From contig JAXCGZ010001888.1 of NCBI GenBank assembly GCA_037179515.1, forward strand, positions 262,501 through 326,500: a stretch of DNA of 64,000 nucleotides, written 5' to 3'. This DNA is from Halocaridina rubra. Its lineage: Eukaryota; Arthropoda; Malacostraca; Decapoda; Atyidae. Made by a program: the position numbers and the translations under genes. Shown here one piece after another: positions 1-13,869 of the stretch. The notes under the pieces were generated by a model, which worked only from the letters and a program-made list of their open reading frames with translations, was not told the DNA's origin and did not search any database. The first letter of the stretch is position 1. Every line of letters starts with the position of its first letter.

Positions 1-203
1 CGAGAATGCAAAGAAGTGTTCATTGGACGATACAGAACACAGGAAGAGATGGGAAAGATCAAAAACTTGTTGCAAGAGGCAAGAAGGTTAAATGATGAAA
101 GAAATGAAGAAGAGAAGAAAAATTTTCGTTACGGAATACTTCCAGACAAAGGGGAGATAAAGAAGATAATGACAGAAGATCAGGGGATGGGGCCTCATTA
201 AGA

Positions 204-572
204 TTGTTATACACAAATGCTGATGGATTAGCTGGTAAGGCAGTAGAATTAAAAGATAGGATTCACAACAGTAAGGCAGATATAGTAGCAATTACAGAGA
301 CTAAGTTGAGTGAGGACATAAACAGTGTCACAGTTTTTCCTAAGGGCTTCAGAATACTAAGGGTCGAAAGATCTGAGAGGACTGGTGGAGGGATAGCACT
401 GCTCATAAGTGAGAGGATTCAAGTTGAAGAGATAAACTTGGCTATAGAAAGTGAGTTCAGGGAATTTCTTGTTGCTCGCATAAATACTGGGTCAGAGAGC
501 ATTATAATAACTGTTGTATACAACCCACCAAGGAACCAAAATAGGTTGAAATTTATGAGGAAAGTCATATAG
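204..572 (+). pseudogene. LINE endonuclease N-terminal half (frame-broken)
   Basis: This 122-codon stretch carries the start of an AP-endonuclease-like domain: LYTNADGLAGK, then ITETKL, then VYNPPRN. It is the upstream part of the same protein as 605-3025. The frame is lost near 545: read in the next frame the sequence continues through 'VNMARERKCRILIMGDFN'. The copy at 13870-14754 stays in frame past this point and breaks a few codons later, so the two copies carry independent lesions. Confidence 0.85.
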
Positions 573-604
573 GTACGATTGAAGTCATAAACTCAGTTGT
601 TAAC

Positions 605-3025
605 ATGGCGCGGGAGAGAAAATGTAGGATTTTGATTATGGGAGACTTTAATCATAAAGAGATAGATTGGATAAATCTTGACCCACACAGTGGTGAGGAC
701 TCCTTTGGGGCAAGATTCCTAGATTGCGTACAAGGGAATTTCCTACACCAACATGTAATGGAACCAACAAGAGCCAGGGGTGGGGATGAGCCATCACTAC
801 TTGATCTGGTGTTCACAGATAATGTGTTGGATATTGAAAATATTGAGTATGAACCACCAATTGGAAAGAGTGACCACTGTGTGTTGTTGATGGAGTATAT
901 CATTGAAGACATTCTTCCTGAGAGTAGAGGCACTGAGGACATGAGGAGGAACTATCAGAAAGGAGATTACATCAAAATGAATGAGCTTTTTGCAGTTATT
1001 GACTGGAGAACCTTATTTTACAACAAATCTGTACAAGAAATGTATGACATCTTTTGTGAGAAATATGGGAAGATAGTAGATTGCTGCATACCTGTCACCA
1101 AAGTAGGTGTAATTCATGCCAGAGAGAAATGGTTCGATAATGGGTGTAAAAGAGCTAAGGAGTGGAGAGACAAATGCTGGAAAAGGTATAGGAGGAGAAA
1201 AAACATAAATGCCTGGCAAACCTACAAAAGAGCAAGAAATGACTACCTAAGTAAAAGGAGAGAGGCAGAGAAAGATTATGAGAGGGACATCACCAGGAAG
1301 GCTAAAGAAAATCCCAAGCTTTTCCACAGCTTTATCACAGGAAAACTGAAGGTAAAAGAACAGGTTTTAAGGCTAAAGAGAGCGGATGGAAGCATCACTG
1401 AGACGGACGAAGAGATCTGCAAAGAATTGAACAAGGAGTTTCAGTCAGTATTTACAGTAGAAAATACCCCACCCCCTCAGATTGCAGTGATAGAAGCTCA
1501 AGGGCCGGTATTAGAGAACATCAACCTTACAGCCACAGAGGTATGCAAAGCGCTGATGGATTTAGATGTTCATAAAGCTACAGGTCCTGATGACATATCC
1601 CCTCATGTGCTTAAAAAATGCGCAAACACAATATCAGTGGCACTAAGTATCATATTTAAGGAGTCATTGGAGTCGGGGGAGATTCCAAGATGCTGGAAAC
1701 AAGCAAATGTGATACCTATCTTCAAAAAGGGAAGGAGGGATACGGCTCTGAACTATAGACCAGTTTCCTTGACCAGCATAGTTTGCAAACTTATGGAGAA
1801 ACTACTAAGGAAACATATCTCTCTTCACTTGGAATCCTTCAACTTTTTGTCAGTGAGGCAACATGGCTTCAGAGAAGGAAGATCAACAGTAACAAACTTA
1901 TTAGAATTTTATGATGAGGTAAGCCAAATCTTACAGGAAAGAGAGGGCTGGGCAGATTGCATATTCCTAGACTTCCAGAAAGCGTTTGACACTGTTCCAC
2001 ATGGGAGACTTATTAGGAAGCTGCAATCAATGGCTAGAATAGGTGGAAATGTCTTGGAATGGATAAAAACTTACTTAGAAGGAAGGGAACAGAGGGTTAG
2101 ATTAAGACACTCAGTGTCTGAATGGAGAAGAGTTAGTAGTGGAGTTCCACAGGGTTCAGTTTTAGGGCCACTTTTGTTCCTTGTATATGTAAATGACCTA
2201 CCAGAGTCTGTAAATTCATTCATGAATATGTTTGCAGATGATGCAAAGATTGTGAAGAAAGTAAAAAACGAGAACAATGGTAGAGAACTTCAGGAGGATC
2301 TAAATAATCTGCATGAGTGGTCAGAAAAGTGGCTAATGAAATTCAATACCTCAAAATGTAAGGTAATGAGAATGGGTACAAGTGCAAGAAGGCCCAAGCT
2401 TGACTACTCGGTGGCTGGAGTACAACTTCAGGAGACAGAAAATGAGAGAGATCTAGGAGTAAACATATTGGCAGATTTGTCTCCAGAAATACATATAAAT
2501 GGCGTAGTAAGGGCAGCATATGCATTCTTATCAAATGTAAGGGTAGCCTTCAGGCACATGGACAAGGAAATGTTCAGAAATATTTATGTAACCTATGTGA
2601 GGCCAAAACTCGAATATGCAGCCCCCTTTTGGAATCCGCACTTGAAAAAGCACATAGCTAAGCTTGAAAAAGTTCAAAGACATGCCACGAAACTGGTGCC
2701 AGAAATACGCAATCTCGGTTATGATGAGAGGCTGAGGGAATTAGACTTGCCATCACTCGAAGCTAGAAGAGTAAGGGGGGATATGGTGACAGTCTTTAAA
2801 TTCCTTCATGGTTATGATAGAGTGGATAGAGATCGATATTTCGATATGGCTGGCTCTAGAACTAGAGGTCATAGTTTGAAGCTTCGGAAGAAAACTTGTT
2901 TGCAGGATGTAAGGAAATACTTTTTCAGTGTAAGAGTAGTTGATAATTGGAATTGGCTAAGCGAGGAGGTAGTTAATGCTACCTCAATCCATAGTTTTAA
3001 GGACAGGTATGATAAGTATCACTAA
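605..3025 (+). pseudogene. LINE endonuclease C-terminal part + reverse transcriptase (806 codons open)
   Basis: This is the longest uninterrupted LINE frame in the window. It begins inside the endonuclease: GDFNHKEIDW at about residues 13-22 and SDHC at about 89 are catalytic-motif regions of exonuclease-endonuclease-phosphatase nucleases. The reverse transcriptase follows, with motif A FLDFQKAFDTVPH, motif B SGVPQGSVLGPLLF and the catalytic motif C FADD. A C-terminal region rich in basic residues ends in DRYDKYH. The ATG at 605 is probably internal, because the homologous frame continues upstream (204-572 encodes the N-terminal endonuclease with TETKL). The RT core looks intact, but the frameshift near 545 separates it from the front of the endonuclease. 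Confidence 0.9.
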
Positions 3026-3102
3026 GTCTAAAAATGGAACTGATCAGGAGACGGGAAGATACGAGCTTTGGGCTCTTTCCCGTAAACACAATTAGGTAAT
3101 CA

Positions 3103-3174
3103 CAGTAATCCCTCGCTCTATCGTGGTTCGCTTATCGCGGATTCACTGTATCGCGGATTTTTTTTGGCAAATTA

Positions 3175-3240
<66 letters not shown>

Positions 3241-3461
3241 TTTTATTAAGATTATTGTGACGCCGGGATGGGCCAAAAAATTATAAAATAAAGCAGCCAT
3301 TATTAGCCTGTAAAGAGAAACAGAGATGAAGAGTGTAATGACTTGTCAGATATGAAGGGATTATAAAAGATGTGTAATGAATATCCAGCTCTCTGCTGGG
3401 TTTTAATATACCTTTGCATTACTTTCATGATGTCTATTCCAGTAATTCTCCTTAGATCTTA

Positions 3462-3514
<53 letters not shown>

Positions 3515-3585
3515 GGCAACAATAATTTTCATTTGATGATGATTGTGGAGATTATTATCATCATTATTAGTATTATTATTATTAC

Positions 3586-3636
<51 letters not shown>

Positions 3637-3754
3637 GGGCTCATCATTGTTTGTACATCTGTTGGTTTATTTACTTTAATAACTGTGTACAGTACCCTTC
3701 CCTAGTTGGCTGGGACAAAGAGAGTGTGGGGGGTTGGGTAGAACAGAATGTTGT

Positions 3755-3785
<31 letters not shown>

Positions 3786-3881
3786 TAGAGACATCTTTAA
3801 TTAACTCTTGTTCATTCAACCAAAACTACATTATTTATTGTAAAAATAATGCTTTAATTACAAATTCGTAATAATAATGAT

Positions 3882-3936
<55 letters not shown>

Positions 3937-4070
3937 TATAATAAGATCTAAGGAGAATTTTTGGAATAGATATCATGAAAGTAATGCAGAGGTATATGAT
4001 AACCCAGCAGAGAGCTGGATATTCATTACACATCTTTTATAATCCCTTCACATCTGACAGGTCATTTCAA
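3103..4070. mobile_element. Foldback element with compound microsatellites, right end lost
   Basis: It starts with a Tigger-type terminus (CAGTAATCCCTCGC) directly abutting the LINE 3' end. A (TA)n run follows (3179-3232), then an arm (about 3260-3560) that reappears inverted at about 3870-4068, for example TGTGTAATGAATATCCAGCT against AGCTGGATATTCATTACACA. Between the arms lie (ATT)n runs, a unique segment around 3637-3755 and a short (GA)n. The right arm is cut off at about 4070, where a LINE-like fragment follows. Related copies are at 18119-20192 and 20604-21719. No protein is encoded; this looks like a non-autonomous element moved by a Tigger-like transposase. Confidence 0.75.
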
Positions 4071-4240
4071 GGGTGATAATTAATAAAGTTTTAAAAATTC
4101 ATGATCAAACCAGAACTTGTAATGGGTAATGGATTTAAGCTTGATAAATTTAGGTTCAGAAGGGAAATTGGTGAAAATTGGCTTGGTAATGCCATAGAGT
4201 ATCGCACATGGAACAGGATTCCTAGTAGGATAATAAATGT
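4071..4240 (+). mobile_element. LINE C-terminal fragment
   Basis: The sequence translates on + to a LINE tail type ([13 protein letters not shown], then [21 protein letters not shown] and WNRIP). It matches parts of the composite repeats at 10370-11165, 22171-23138 and 25705-26502. It is a short remnant without open frame integrity. Confidence 0.7.
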
Positions 4241-4349
<109 letters not shown>

Positions 4350-4429
4350 TAGTGTTCCCTCCATTATCGCGATGGTTTGGTTCCGGGACCCGGCGCGAGA
4401 CAGGAAAATCGCGAAGTAGGATCAGCCTA

Positions 4430-5350
4430 TATGTACATAGATATTTTGATTTATTTTTACGTTTACACTATAAACCCTCCCTGTACTGTTAACAAACCAC
4501 CCTTTACTTTATAAATAATAGCATGCAACGTAAATTTATATGAAAGTGACAGATAAAATTACGGTGAATGAAGTGGTAATTACATGACATACTCATGTAC
4601 ATAGGTATTTTACAATTATTTTTATGTTTACGTACTGTATAGACCCTCCCTGCACTGTTAAAAAAAACACCCTTTACTTTATAAATAACAGCAAGCAACG
4701 TAAATTTTTATGAAAGTGATAGGAAAACTTACCGTGAATGAGGTGATGATGACCTGACATACTCATATACATAGGTATTTTACAATTATTTTTACGTTTA
4801 CGTACTGAATAAACCCTCCCTGCACTGTTAAAAAAACACCCTTTACTTTATAAATAGCAGCATGCAACGTAAATTTATATGAAAGTGATAGGAAAACTTA
4901 CTGTGAATGAGGTGATGATGACGTGACATACTCATGTACATAGTTATTTTACAATTATTTTTACGTTTACGTACTGTATAAACCCTCCCTGCACTGTTAA
5001 AAAAATACTCTTTACTTTATAAATAACAGCATGCAACGTAAATTTATATGAAAGTGATAGATAAAATTACGGTGAATAAAGTGGTAATTACATGACATAC
5101 TCATGTACATAGGTATTTTACAATTATTTTTACATTTACGTACTGTATAAACCCTCCCTGCACTGTTAAAAAACACCCTTTTCATTATAAATAACAGCAT
5201 GCAACGTAAATTTACATGAAAGTGATAGATAAAATACGGTGAATGAAGTGGTAATTACATGACATACTCATGTACATAGGTATTTTACAATTATTATAAA
5301 TAACAGCATGCAAAGTAAATTTATATGTACGTGATAGGTAAACTTACCGG
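4430..5350. repeat. Tandem minisatellite, about 170-bp unit, about 5.5 copies
   Basis: Successive units repeat 'CATACTCATGTACATAGGTATTTT ... AAACCCTCCCTGCACTGTTA ... AGCATGCAACGTAAATTTAT' (quoted in parts), spaced about 170 bp apart. The units differ by a few substitutions and small indels. Single units of the same sequence occur near 17950-18105 and 21880-22080, always inside Tigger-type elements. Confidence 0.9.
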
Positions 5351-5412
5351 GAATGAGGTGATGATGATCTTTCTTGACCCCGGAGGAAATTATTTCGCAG
5401 CCAATAAAAGCT

Positions 5413-7180
5413 TTACGGCTGCTTTTTGGGGGAGAAGAACATGGTAATGGGGAGTTGCTGTCGTTGTTGCTTCTTTTGTTGCAAGATGGTATGGTTAGGA
5501 ATCATCGTCGAGAAAATTACAGAAGGTCACCGAACGAACCATATTATCGTCATATTCCTGCGAGAGTTGTTGGGCTGCTTTCACATATTGATATATGGTT
5601 GCCAGACGTCCAAGTGTAAGGCCAGGTTCTTCAATTTCTTCATGCGTTTCCTCAAGTTCTTCCTCTTCTTCACTTGCTGATTTCGTCATTTCTTCCAAGT
5701 CTTCATCACTCAAAGGCTGCGAGTGGCAGTCAATCATTTCATTCACATCTTCGTGAGTCATATCTTTAAAACCTTCTCCTCCTAGCAATGCAGCCAACTT
5801 CACAGCTTTCGCGACTGCCGACTTCTGCACTTCGTCAGGAGCAAATCCCTTGTAGTCGTGGATGACTTCGGGCCACAATTTCTTCCAGCTGGCATTGATT
5901 GTGGCCGACTTCATCTCTTTGATTGCATTCTGAATATTTTGAAGGCATGTGGCAATTGTGTAATTACGCCAGTATGTCTTCACTGAGAAGTCTTTGTCCG
6001 TATCCATGGATTCAACCAGGTTTGCCAGAGCATTTTGTGTGTAGAGGGACTTGAAAGCACGAATAACACCTTGATCCATAGGCTGAATCAGTGATGTCGT
6101 ATTCGATGGCAGGAACTCGACTTGAACACCATTATATTCGAGATTAGTTGCGTGGCCACCAGCATTATCCATCAAAAGAAGGACTTTAAATTCAAGGCCT
6201 TTTTCCGCAAGATAAAGTTTGACCTGAGGGATAAAGCATTGGTGAAACCAGTCCAATGTGAGGCTTTTCGTGATCCAGGCCTTAGGGTTATGCATCCAAT
6301 ACACTGGCAGCAGATTCTTATTCTTGTTCTTCAAAGCCCTAGGGTTCTTTGACTTGTAGATAAGCCCAGGCTTTAACATGAAGCCCGCAGCATTCCCGCA
6401 CATGATGAGGGTAACGCGATCTTTGTGCGCTTTAAATCCAGGGGCTTTAGCTCTTCCTTGAAGAGAAAAGTGCGAGATGGCATTCTCTTCCAAAATACGC
6501 CACTCTCATCCATGTTGAAGACTTGCTCAGGAACATATTCCCCTTCGGCGATAATTTTCTTGAAGTCGTTCTTGAAGTAAGTTTCTGCGGCAGCTGTATC
6601 TGCAGAGGCAGCTTCACCATGCACTGAAACGCTTTTTATGCCATAGCGTTTTTGAAATTTTGGGAACCATCCCTTGATAGCAACGAACGGTTGTATCCTC
6701 GGTGGAGATTCGCTGGAGGGTCCTGGTTGTGGGTCGTCGATATCTTCTTCTCTCCCCTCCTCCTCTCCACGGTTGCCTCTGTCGTCGACAGGTTCACGTG
6801 TAGCAAATGTATCGTACAGCTTCTTCGCCTTTGTTTGTATGATATTGGTGTCTAAGCTGATGTTTTTTCTTTCTGCAATCAGCAATCCACAGGGCCAAAG
6901 CAGCTTCCATCCGCACTACTGCCTTATTGCGGGATGTTACGACCCTCTTCGCTGATTTATCAAAGGAAATGCTCGCTGTTTTCCTAATCTTTGCCTCGTC
7001 CTTTTTGATGTAGCGAACAGTAGATTCATTGAGGCCAAAATAGCAGCCAACATCCGTGAACCTTTTTCCTTTTTTCAACATATCTAAGAGTTTCACCTTA
7101 TCTACCATGGTTAACATCCTCCTTTGCCACTTAGGCTGACTACCAGAAGCCTTAGAAGGTGAAGGACGTTTGGGAGGCAT
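5413..7180 (-). pseudogene. Tigger/pogo-like transposase (DDD), frameshifted
   Basis: A cut-and-paste transposase relic. The start is taken at the MPPKRPSPSK methionine (7178-7180), which matches the second copy at 12381. An N-terminal psq-type helix-turn-helix (KVKLLDMLKKGKRF ... NESTVRYI) is followed by a CENP-B-like DNA-binding region (AALALWIADCRKKK ... WFPKFQKRYGI). The catalytic core then carries MDESG (first Asp), LLMDNAGGH (second) and IQPMDQGVI (third), 30 residues between the last two, as expected for DD30D-type pogo/Tigger enzymes. An acidic tail (SEEEEELEETHEEIEE) follows. Frameshifts near 6870, near 6430-6490 and near the C-terminus make it non-functional. Catalytic residues are retained. 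Confidence 0.92.
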
Positions 7181-7399
7181 TGCAAAGGTTAAATTATGCG
7201 CGAAAACACAATCACAAGCAAAACGTATTAATAAGCACAATGAACGGCGCACACGTGAGTTAGACTGAACGAGTGAGGCGGGACATTGGAAAATGGAGGG
7301 AAAAGCAAACTGCAATGAAAAAGCCAATCAGACCCCATGATACAGAACATACAGAAAAACAATTCTGTGATTCGTCGTCTCCCGACCTTTCAGCCAATA

Positions 7400-8110
7400 G
7401 CATTCCATGAACTATCTCACGTAGGTGAGAGCCTTTTCGTTTTCGTAAACACTGATAACGGTATCGTATTTTGCATGGTGCAATACTGTTAGTATTTATG
7501 TTTTTTATTATTTTTTACTGTTTTAGTATTCTTAGGCTAGGAAATACTTGTTTTATCAATAAAATAATGAAAATTTTAATATTCACTAGGTCACGTAGGT
7601 GAGAGCCTTTGCGTTTCCCGAAACGTGATACCGGTATCGTATTTTACATGGTGCAATACTGTTAGTACTGTATTTATGTTTTTTGCTATTTTTTACTGTT
7701 TTATTATTCTTAGGCTAGGAAATACTTGTTTTATCAATAAAATAATGAAAATTTTAATATTCACTAGGTCACGTAGGTGAGAGCCTTTGCGTTTTCCGAA
7801 ACGCTGATAACGGTATTGTATTTTACGTGGTGCAATACTGTTAGTATTTATGTTTTTTGCTATTTTTTACTGTTTTATTATTCTTAGGCTAAGAAATACG
7901 TTTTTTTTATCAATAAAATCATGAAACTACTGGAAATTTTAATATACAGTATATGCTAGCTCATTTAGGTGCGACCCCAATACATTGTACGCTATCGGAC
8001 ACTATTTGACATGATGCAATACCCTGTACTGTGAGTTATATATCTAAATTTATGTTTTTGACTATATTTTACTGTTTTATTATTCGTAGGCTGGGAAATA
8101 AATTTTTTTA
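7400..8110. repeat. Tandem minisatellite at the 5' side of Tigger element 1
   Basis: About four diverged units of roughly 175 bp, each containing CACGTAGGTGAGAGCC, a GGTGCAATACTGTTAGTA segment, TTTTTTACTGTTTTATTATT and TTATCAATAAAATAATGAAA. The same unit is repeated at 11570-12170 next to the second Tigger. Confidence 0.88.
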
Positions 8111-8287
8111 TCAATTAAATAATGAATTTATTTTTCAATAAAACAAATGAAAATACTGAAAATTTTTATTTTTTCAATATTTTAATATTTTTGCAGATAC
8201 CTAACAAATAAAATAATAATTTGCCAAAAAAGAAAACCATGGTACGGTGAAAACGGGAGCCAAGAAACGCGATCCAGCGAGGGATCA

Positions 8288-8935
<648 letters not shown>

Positions 8936-8994
<59 letters not shown>
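8936..8994. repeat. (CT)n microsatellite
   Basis: About 58 bp of CT, followed by GTGTGTG and the 3' end of a minus-strand LINE. Confidence 0.97.
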
Positions 8995-8997
<3 letters not shown>

Positions 8998-8999
<2 letters not shown>

Positions 9000-9709
9000 A
9001 TTACCTAATTGTGATTACCTAATTGTGTTTACGGGAAAGAGCCCAAAGCTCGTATCTTCCCGTCTGCTGATCGGTTCCATTTTAGACTTAGTGATACTTA
9101 TCGTACCTGTCCTTAAAACTATGGATTGAGATAGCATTAACTACCTCCTCGCTTAGCGAATTCCAATTATCAACTACTCTTACACTGAAAAAGTATTTCC
9201 TTACATCCTGCAAAGAAGTTTTCTTACGAAGCTTCAAACTATGACCTCTAGTTCTAGAGCCAGCCATATCGAAATATCGATCCCTATCCACTCTATCATA
9301 ACCATGAAGGAATTTAAAGACTGTCACCATATCCCCCCTTACTCTTCTAGCTTCGAGTGATGGCAAGTCTAATTCCCTCAGCCTCTCATCATAACCGAGA
9401 TTGCGTATTTCTGGCACCAGTTTAGTGGCCTGTCTTTGAACTTTTTCAAGCTTAGCTATGTGCTTTTCCAAGTGCGGATTCCAAAAGGGGGCTGCATATT
9501 CGAGTTTTGGCCTCACATAGGTTACATAAATATTTCTGAACATTTCCTTGTCCATGTGCCTGAAGGCTACCCTTACATTTGATAAGAATGCATATGCTGC
9601 CCTTACTACGCCATTTATATGTATTTCTGGAGACAAATCTGCCAGTATGTTTACTCCTAGATCTCTCTCATTTTCTGTCTCTTGAAGTTGTACTCCAGCC
9701 ACCGAGTAG
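8998..9709 (-). mobile_element. CR1-like LINE, 5'-truncated copy
   Basis: About 0.7 kb of the same LINE as at 1-3102. The last about 215 codons of the reverse transcriptase protein are open on the minus strand, from VAGVQLQETENERDLG to FKDRYDKYH. The 3' UTR ends in two units of AATTAGGTAATCAC (9034-8998 on the minus strand). The 5' end is cut at GTAGT and meets a fragment of a different LINE in the opposite orientation. Confidence 0.92.
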
Positions 9710-10098
9710 TGTGTGTGTGTGGAATCAACTACCACGAAACGTAAGATGCAGTCAGACACTATCCTCTCTCAAAGGCCACCTTATGAAACTTCTATTGAGG
9801 GATTATGCTTCGTCTTATGCGATGTTAGTCGATGTCCTCTTTGAAAAACAACCTCATGAAATTTTATTCAAGGACTAAGCTTTGTCCTGTCTTATCTTTT
9901 TATACTTTTTCATTATTATTACATTTGTATGTTATGTGATGGCGGGGAAATTGTATACAGTCCTTTTATCTATGACATTAATGTAATTTCCTCTCAATAA
10001 TCTGTTTATAATTACGTTTATATAACTATTGTATTGTACCTATTATGTAATAACCATTATTATTGATGGAATAAAAACTTTTGACTTTGACTTTGACT
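9707..10098 (+). mobile_element. 3' end of an unrelated LINE with TTTGAC tail repeats
   Basis: The + strand encodes a LINE-type C-terminus (VWNQLPRNVR, then SLKGHLMKLLLRDY) followed by a 3' UTR ending AATAAAAACTTTTGACTTTGACTTTGAC. The short tandem 3' repeat after the polyadenylation-like signal is typical of LINEs that end in microsatellite-like repeats rather than poly(A). The clade is not identifiable from this fragment. A short (CT)n follows to about 10118. Confidence 0.65.
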
Positions 10099-10148
10099 CT
10101 CTCTCTCTCTCTCTCTCTCGCTCCAACATTCTATTCTACCCAATAGGG

Positions 10149-10369
10149 TGGGTGTATATATAATGTATAATGATGAGGATCTTTTGTTATCGTAATTCTC
10201 TTTGTACTGGTGGAAGAAGCCTCCACGGGCACTTATTTACTATATTTAAAAAAAAATTAATGATAATAATATAGTAAATAAGCACCCGCGGAGGCTTCTT
10301 CCACCAGTACAAAGAGGATTACGATAAGAAAAGATCATCATCATTATGCATTATATATACACCCACCCT
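10149..10369. repeat. Palindrome with about 98-bp arms
   Basis: The left arm (10149-10247, GGGTGGGTGTATATATAATG ... CTTATTTACTATATT) is the near-perfect inverse of the right arm (about 10269-10369), with a short A/T-rich centre. Arms differ at only a handful of positions. The same palindrome recurs at 23139-23370, and single arms occur at 25605-25704 and 11273-11330. Confidence 0.9.
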
Positions 10370-11274
<905 letters not shown>

Positions 11275-11339
11275 GATGATGATGATGATCTTTTCTTATC
11301 GTAATCCTCTGTGTACTCCTGGAAGAAGTGTAAAAAAAA

Positions 11340-11440
11340 AAAAGGATTTTTTTTTTTTTAAGGTGTTCCTACTTCACGGAAGTTCACCTATTGCGGGCGG
11401 TCCCGGAACCGAACCCCCGCAATGAACGAGGGATTACTGT
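11340..11440 (-). mobile_element. Isolated Tigger-type terminus
   Basis: 'GGCGGTCCCGGAACCGAACC ... GAACGAGGGATTACTG' (quoted in parts) next to TATATA matches the outer end of the foldback/Tigger termini in inverted orientation. The rest of that element is absent. Confidence 0.65.
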
Positions 11441-11569
11441 ATATATATATTCACTATACAGTGGAGCCTCGATATATCGTGGCTCACCTTTTGCGAATTC
11501 AGTGCATTGCGTTTTTTTTGGGTGAGCTTTTTTTTTCTGGGTATATGCAAAAATATTAAAGCATTAAAA

Positions 11570-12170
11570 TTTTCAGTATTTTCATTATTTTATTGAAATT
11601 TTTTTTCATTATTTTATTGATAAAAAAGGTATTTCCCAGCCTAAGAATAATAAAACAGTAAAAAATAGTAAAAAAACATAAATTTAACATGTAACTCTGC
11701 ACCATAGAAAGTACGATACCGGTATCGGCGTTTCGGAAAATGCAAAGGGTTGCACCTACGTGAGGTACCACATATTAAAATTTCCAGTATATTCATTATT
11801 TTATTGATAAAAAAGTACTTTCTAGCCTAAGAATAATAAAACAGTAAAAAATAGTAAAAAACATAAATTTAAGCATTTAATTCGCAGTATTGCACCCTGT
11901 AAAATACAATATTGGTATTGGCGTTTCGGAAAACGAAAAGGGTCACACCTACATGAGCTAGTACATATTATAATTTCCAGTATTTTCTTTATTTTATTGA
12001 TAAAAAAAAGTATTTCCTCGCCTAAGAATAATAAAACAGTAAAAAATAGTAAAAAACATAAATTTAATCATGTAACTCGCAGTATTGCATCATGTAAAAT
12101 ATTGTACAATAGCGTACACTGTATTGGCGTCTTGGAAAATGCAAAGGGTCGCACCTACGTGACATAGTAC
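11570..12170. repeat. Tandem minisatellite in Tigger element 2
   Basis: Three diverged units of about 175 bp containing TAAAACAGTAAAAAATAGTA and the inverse of GGTGCAATACTG. It is the inverted-orientation counterpart of the array at 7400-8110. Confidence 0.88.
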
Positions 12171-13869
12171 ATGGGATGTTATTGGCTGATGGGTGGGAGA
12201 TGACGAATCACAGAATTGTTTTTCTGTATGTTTTGTATCATGGGATCTGATTGGCTTTTTGACTGAAGATTCATTCTCCCAGAATCTTCCATTGTCTTGC
12301 CTCACCCGTTCAATCAACTTGTGTGCGCCATTCGCGTTGTGCTTTTGATATTGTGAAACTTTCCTATTTCAACCTCTGCAATGCCTCCCAAGCATCCTTC
12401 ATCTTCTCCGGCTTCTGGTAGTAAGCCTAAGCGGCAAAGGAGGATGTTGACCATAACAGAAAAGGTAAAACTGTTAGATATGCTGAAGGAAGGAAGAAAG
12501 TTCGCAAATGCCGGCCGCCATTTTGGCATCAACAAATCTACTGTTCGATACATCAAAAAAGGACGAGGCAAATATGAGGAAAACAGCGACTATTTTTTTT
12601 AATAAGAAAACAAAGAGGGTCGTAACACCCCGCAAAAAGATAATAGTGCGGATGGAATCAGCTTTGGCCCTGTGGATTGCTGATTGCAGGAAGAAGAACA
12701 TCATCTTAGACACCAATATCATACAAACAAAGCCAAAGAAGCTGTACGAGACATTTGCTGCAAACAAACTCGACAACGACAGTGGCACCCGTGAGGAGGA
12801 GGAGAGAAAAAGATATCGACAACCCACAACCAGGACCCTCCAGCGATTCTCCACCAAGGAAACAATTGTTCGTTGCAAGCCAGGGATGGTTTGCCAAGTT
12901 TCAAAAACACTTTGGCTTAAAGAGCGTTTCCGTGCATGGTGAAGCTTCCTCTGCAGATACAGCTGCAGCTGAAGAATATGTAAAGAACGACTTCAAGAAA
13001 ATTATTGAGGAAGGCGAATATGCTCCTGAGCAAGTCTTTAACGTGGATGAGACTGGGTTATTTTGGAAGAGAATGCCGTCTCGCACTTTTCTCTTCAAGG
13101 AAGGAGCTAAACCCTGGGATTTATAGTGCACAAAGACCTCATTTCCCTCGTCTTCTGCGGGAATGCTGCAGGCTTCATGTTAAAGCCTGGGTTTATCTAC
13201 AAGTCTAAGAACCCTAGGGCTTTAAAGAACAACAACAAGAATCTACTGCCAGTGTATTGGATGCATAACCCTAAGGCCTGGATCACGAAAAGCCTCACAT
13301 TGGACTGATTTCACCAATGCTTTATCCCTCAGGTCAAAGTTTATCTTGCAGAGAAGGGCCTTGAATTTAAAGTCCTTCTTTTGTTTGATAATGCTGGTGG
13401 CCACGCAACTGATCTCCAATATGACGGTGTTCAAGTAGAGTTCCTGCCACTGAATACAACGCCACTGATTCAGCTATTGGATCAAGGTGTTATTCGTGCG
13501 TTCAAGGCCCTCAACACACTAGAAAAACTAATAAAGAAGCTGGAAGGGGAAAGGAGTGAACTAGAAACCAGAATTTCTAAACAAGATAATAACAAACAGC
13601 TGAATGACAACCTAAATTAATTAAATGTTAGTTCACTGCTCTCTTCTGAGAGAGACGAGATTGCAGCTTGGAATTATCCAGATTAAGGAAAACATTGAAC
13701 AGTATAGAAAAGAGTTTCAGGAGCTTAATACGGAACATGATGCCATGAAAACTTCCTTTGCTGATGCACTAAAGGGGAATGTGGCAGTAAATGAGGCTGT
13801 GAAAGTGTTGGAACTGGAAAACATACAAACAGTTGACTATAAAGAGACAGTAATCGAAAAAATGAAGAC

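Larger units (their letters stand above)
1..3102 (+). mobile_element. CR1/L2-like non-LTR retrotransposon (LINE), copy 1, cut by window start
   Basis: A LINE whose start lies outside the window. It runs through the end of an ORF1-like basic segment (16-200), an AP-type endonuclease and a reverse transcriptase to a 3' UTR ending in the unit AATTAGGTAATCAC. Comparison with the copy at 13522-17270 shows a one-base deletion near 190 and another shift near 545, so the original frame is broken twice. The C-terminal sequence with VVDNWN and FKDRYDKYH is of the kind found in the CR1/L2 group; clade assignment is by recognition only. At least five further copies or fragments occur in the window. Immediately after the 3' end a Tigger-type terminal repeat begins (3103). 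Confidence 0.93.

Noticed and set aside
652..942. Antisense frames over the LINE copies (also 2071-2277, 2343-2534, 14824-15114, 54927-55390)
   Set aside because: They recur only because the LINE sequence recurs; they are mirror frames of the reverse transcriptase and endonuclease.
4430..5350. CRISPR-like array because of regular repeats
   Set aside because: Whole 170-bp units repeat tandemly without unique spacers, in a eukaryotic transposon.
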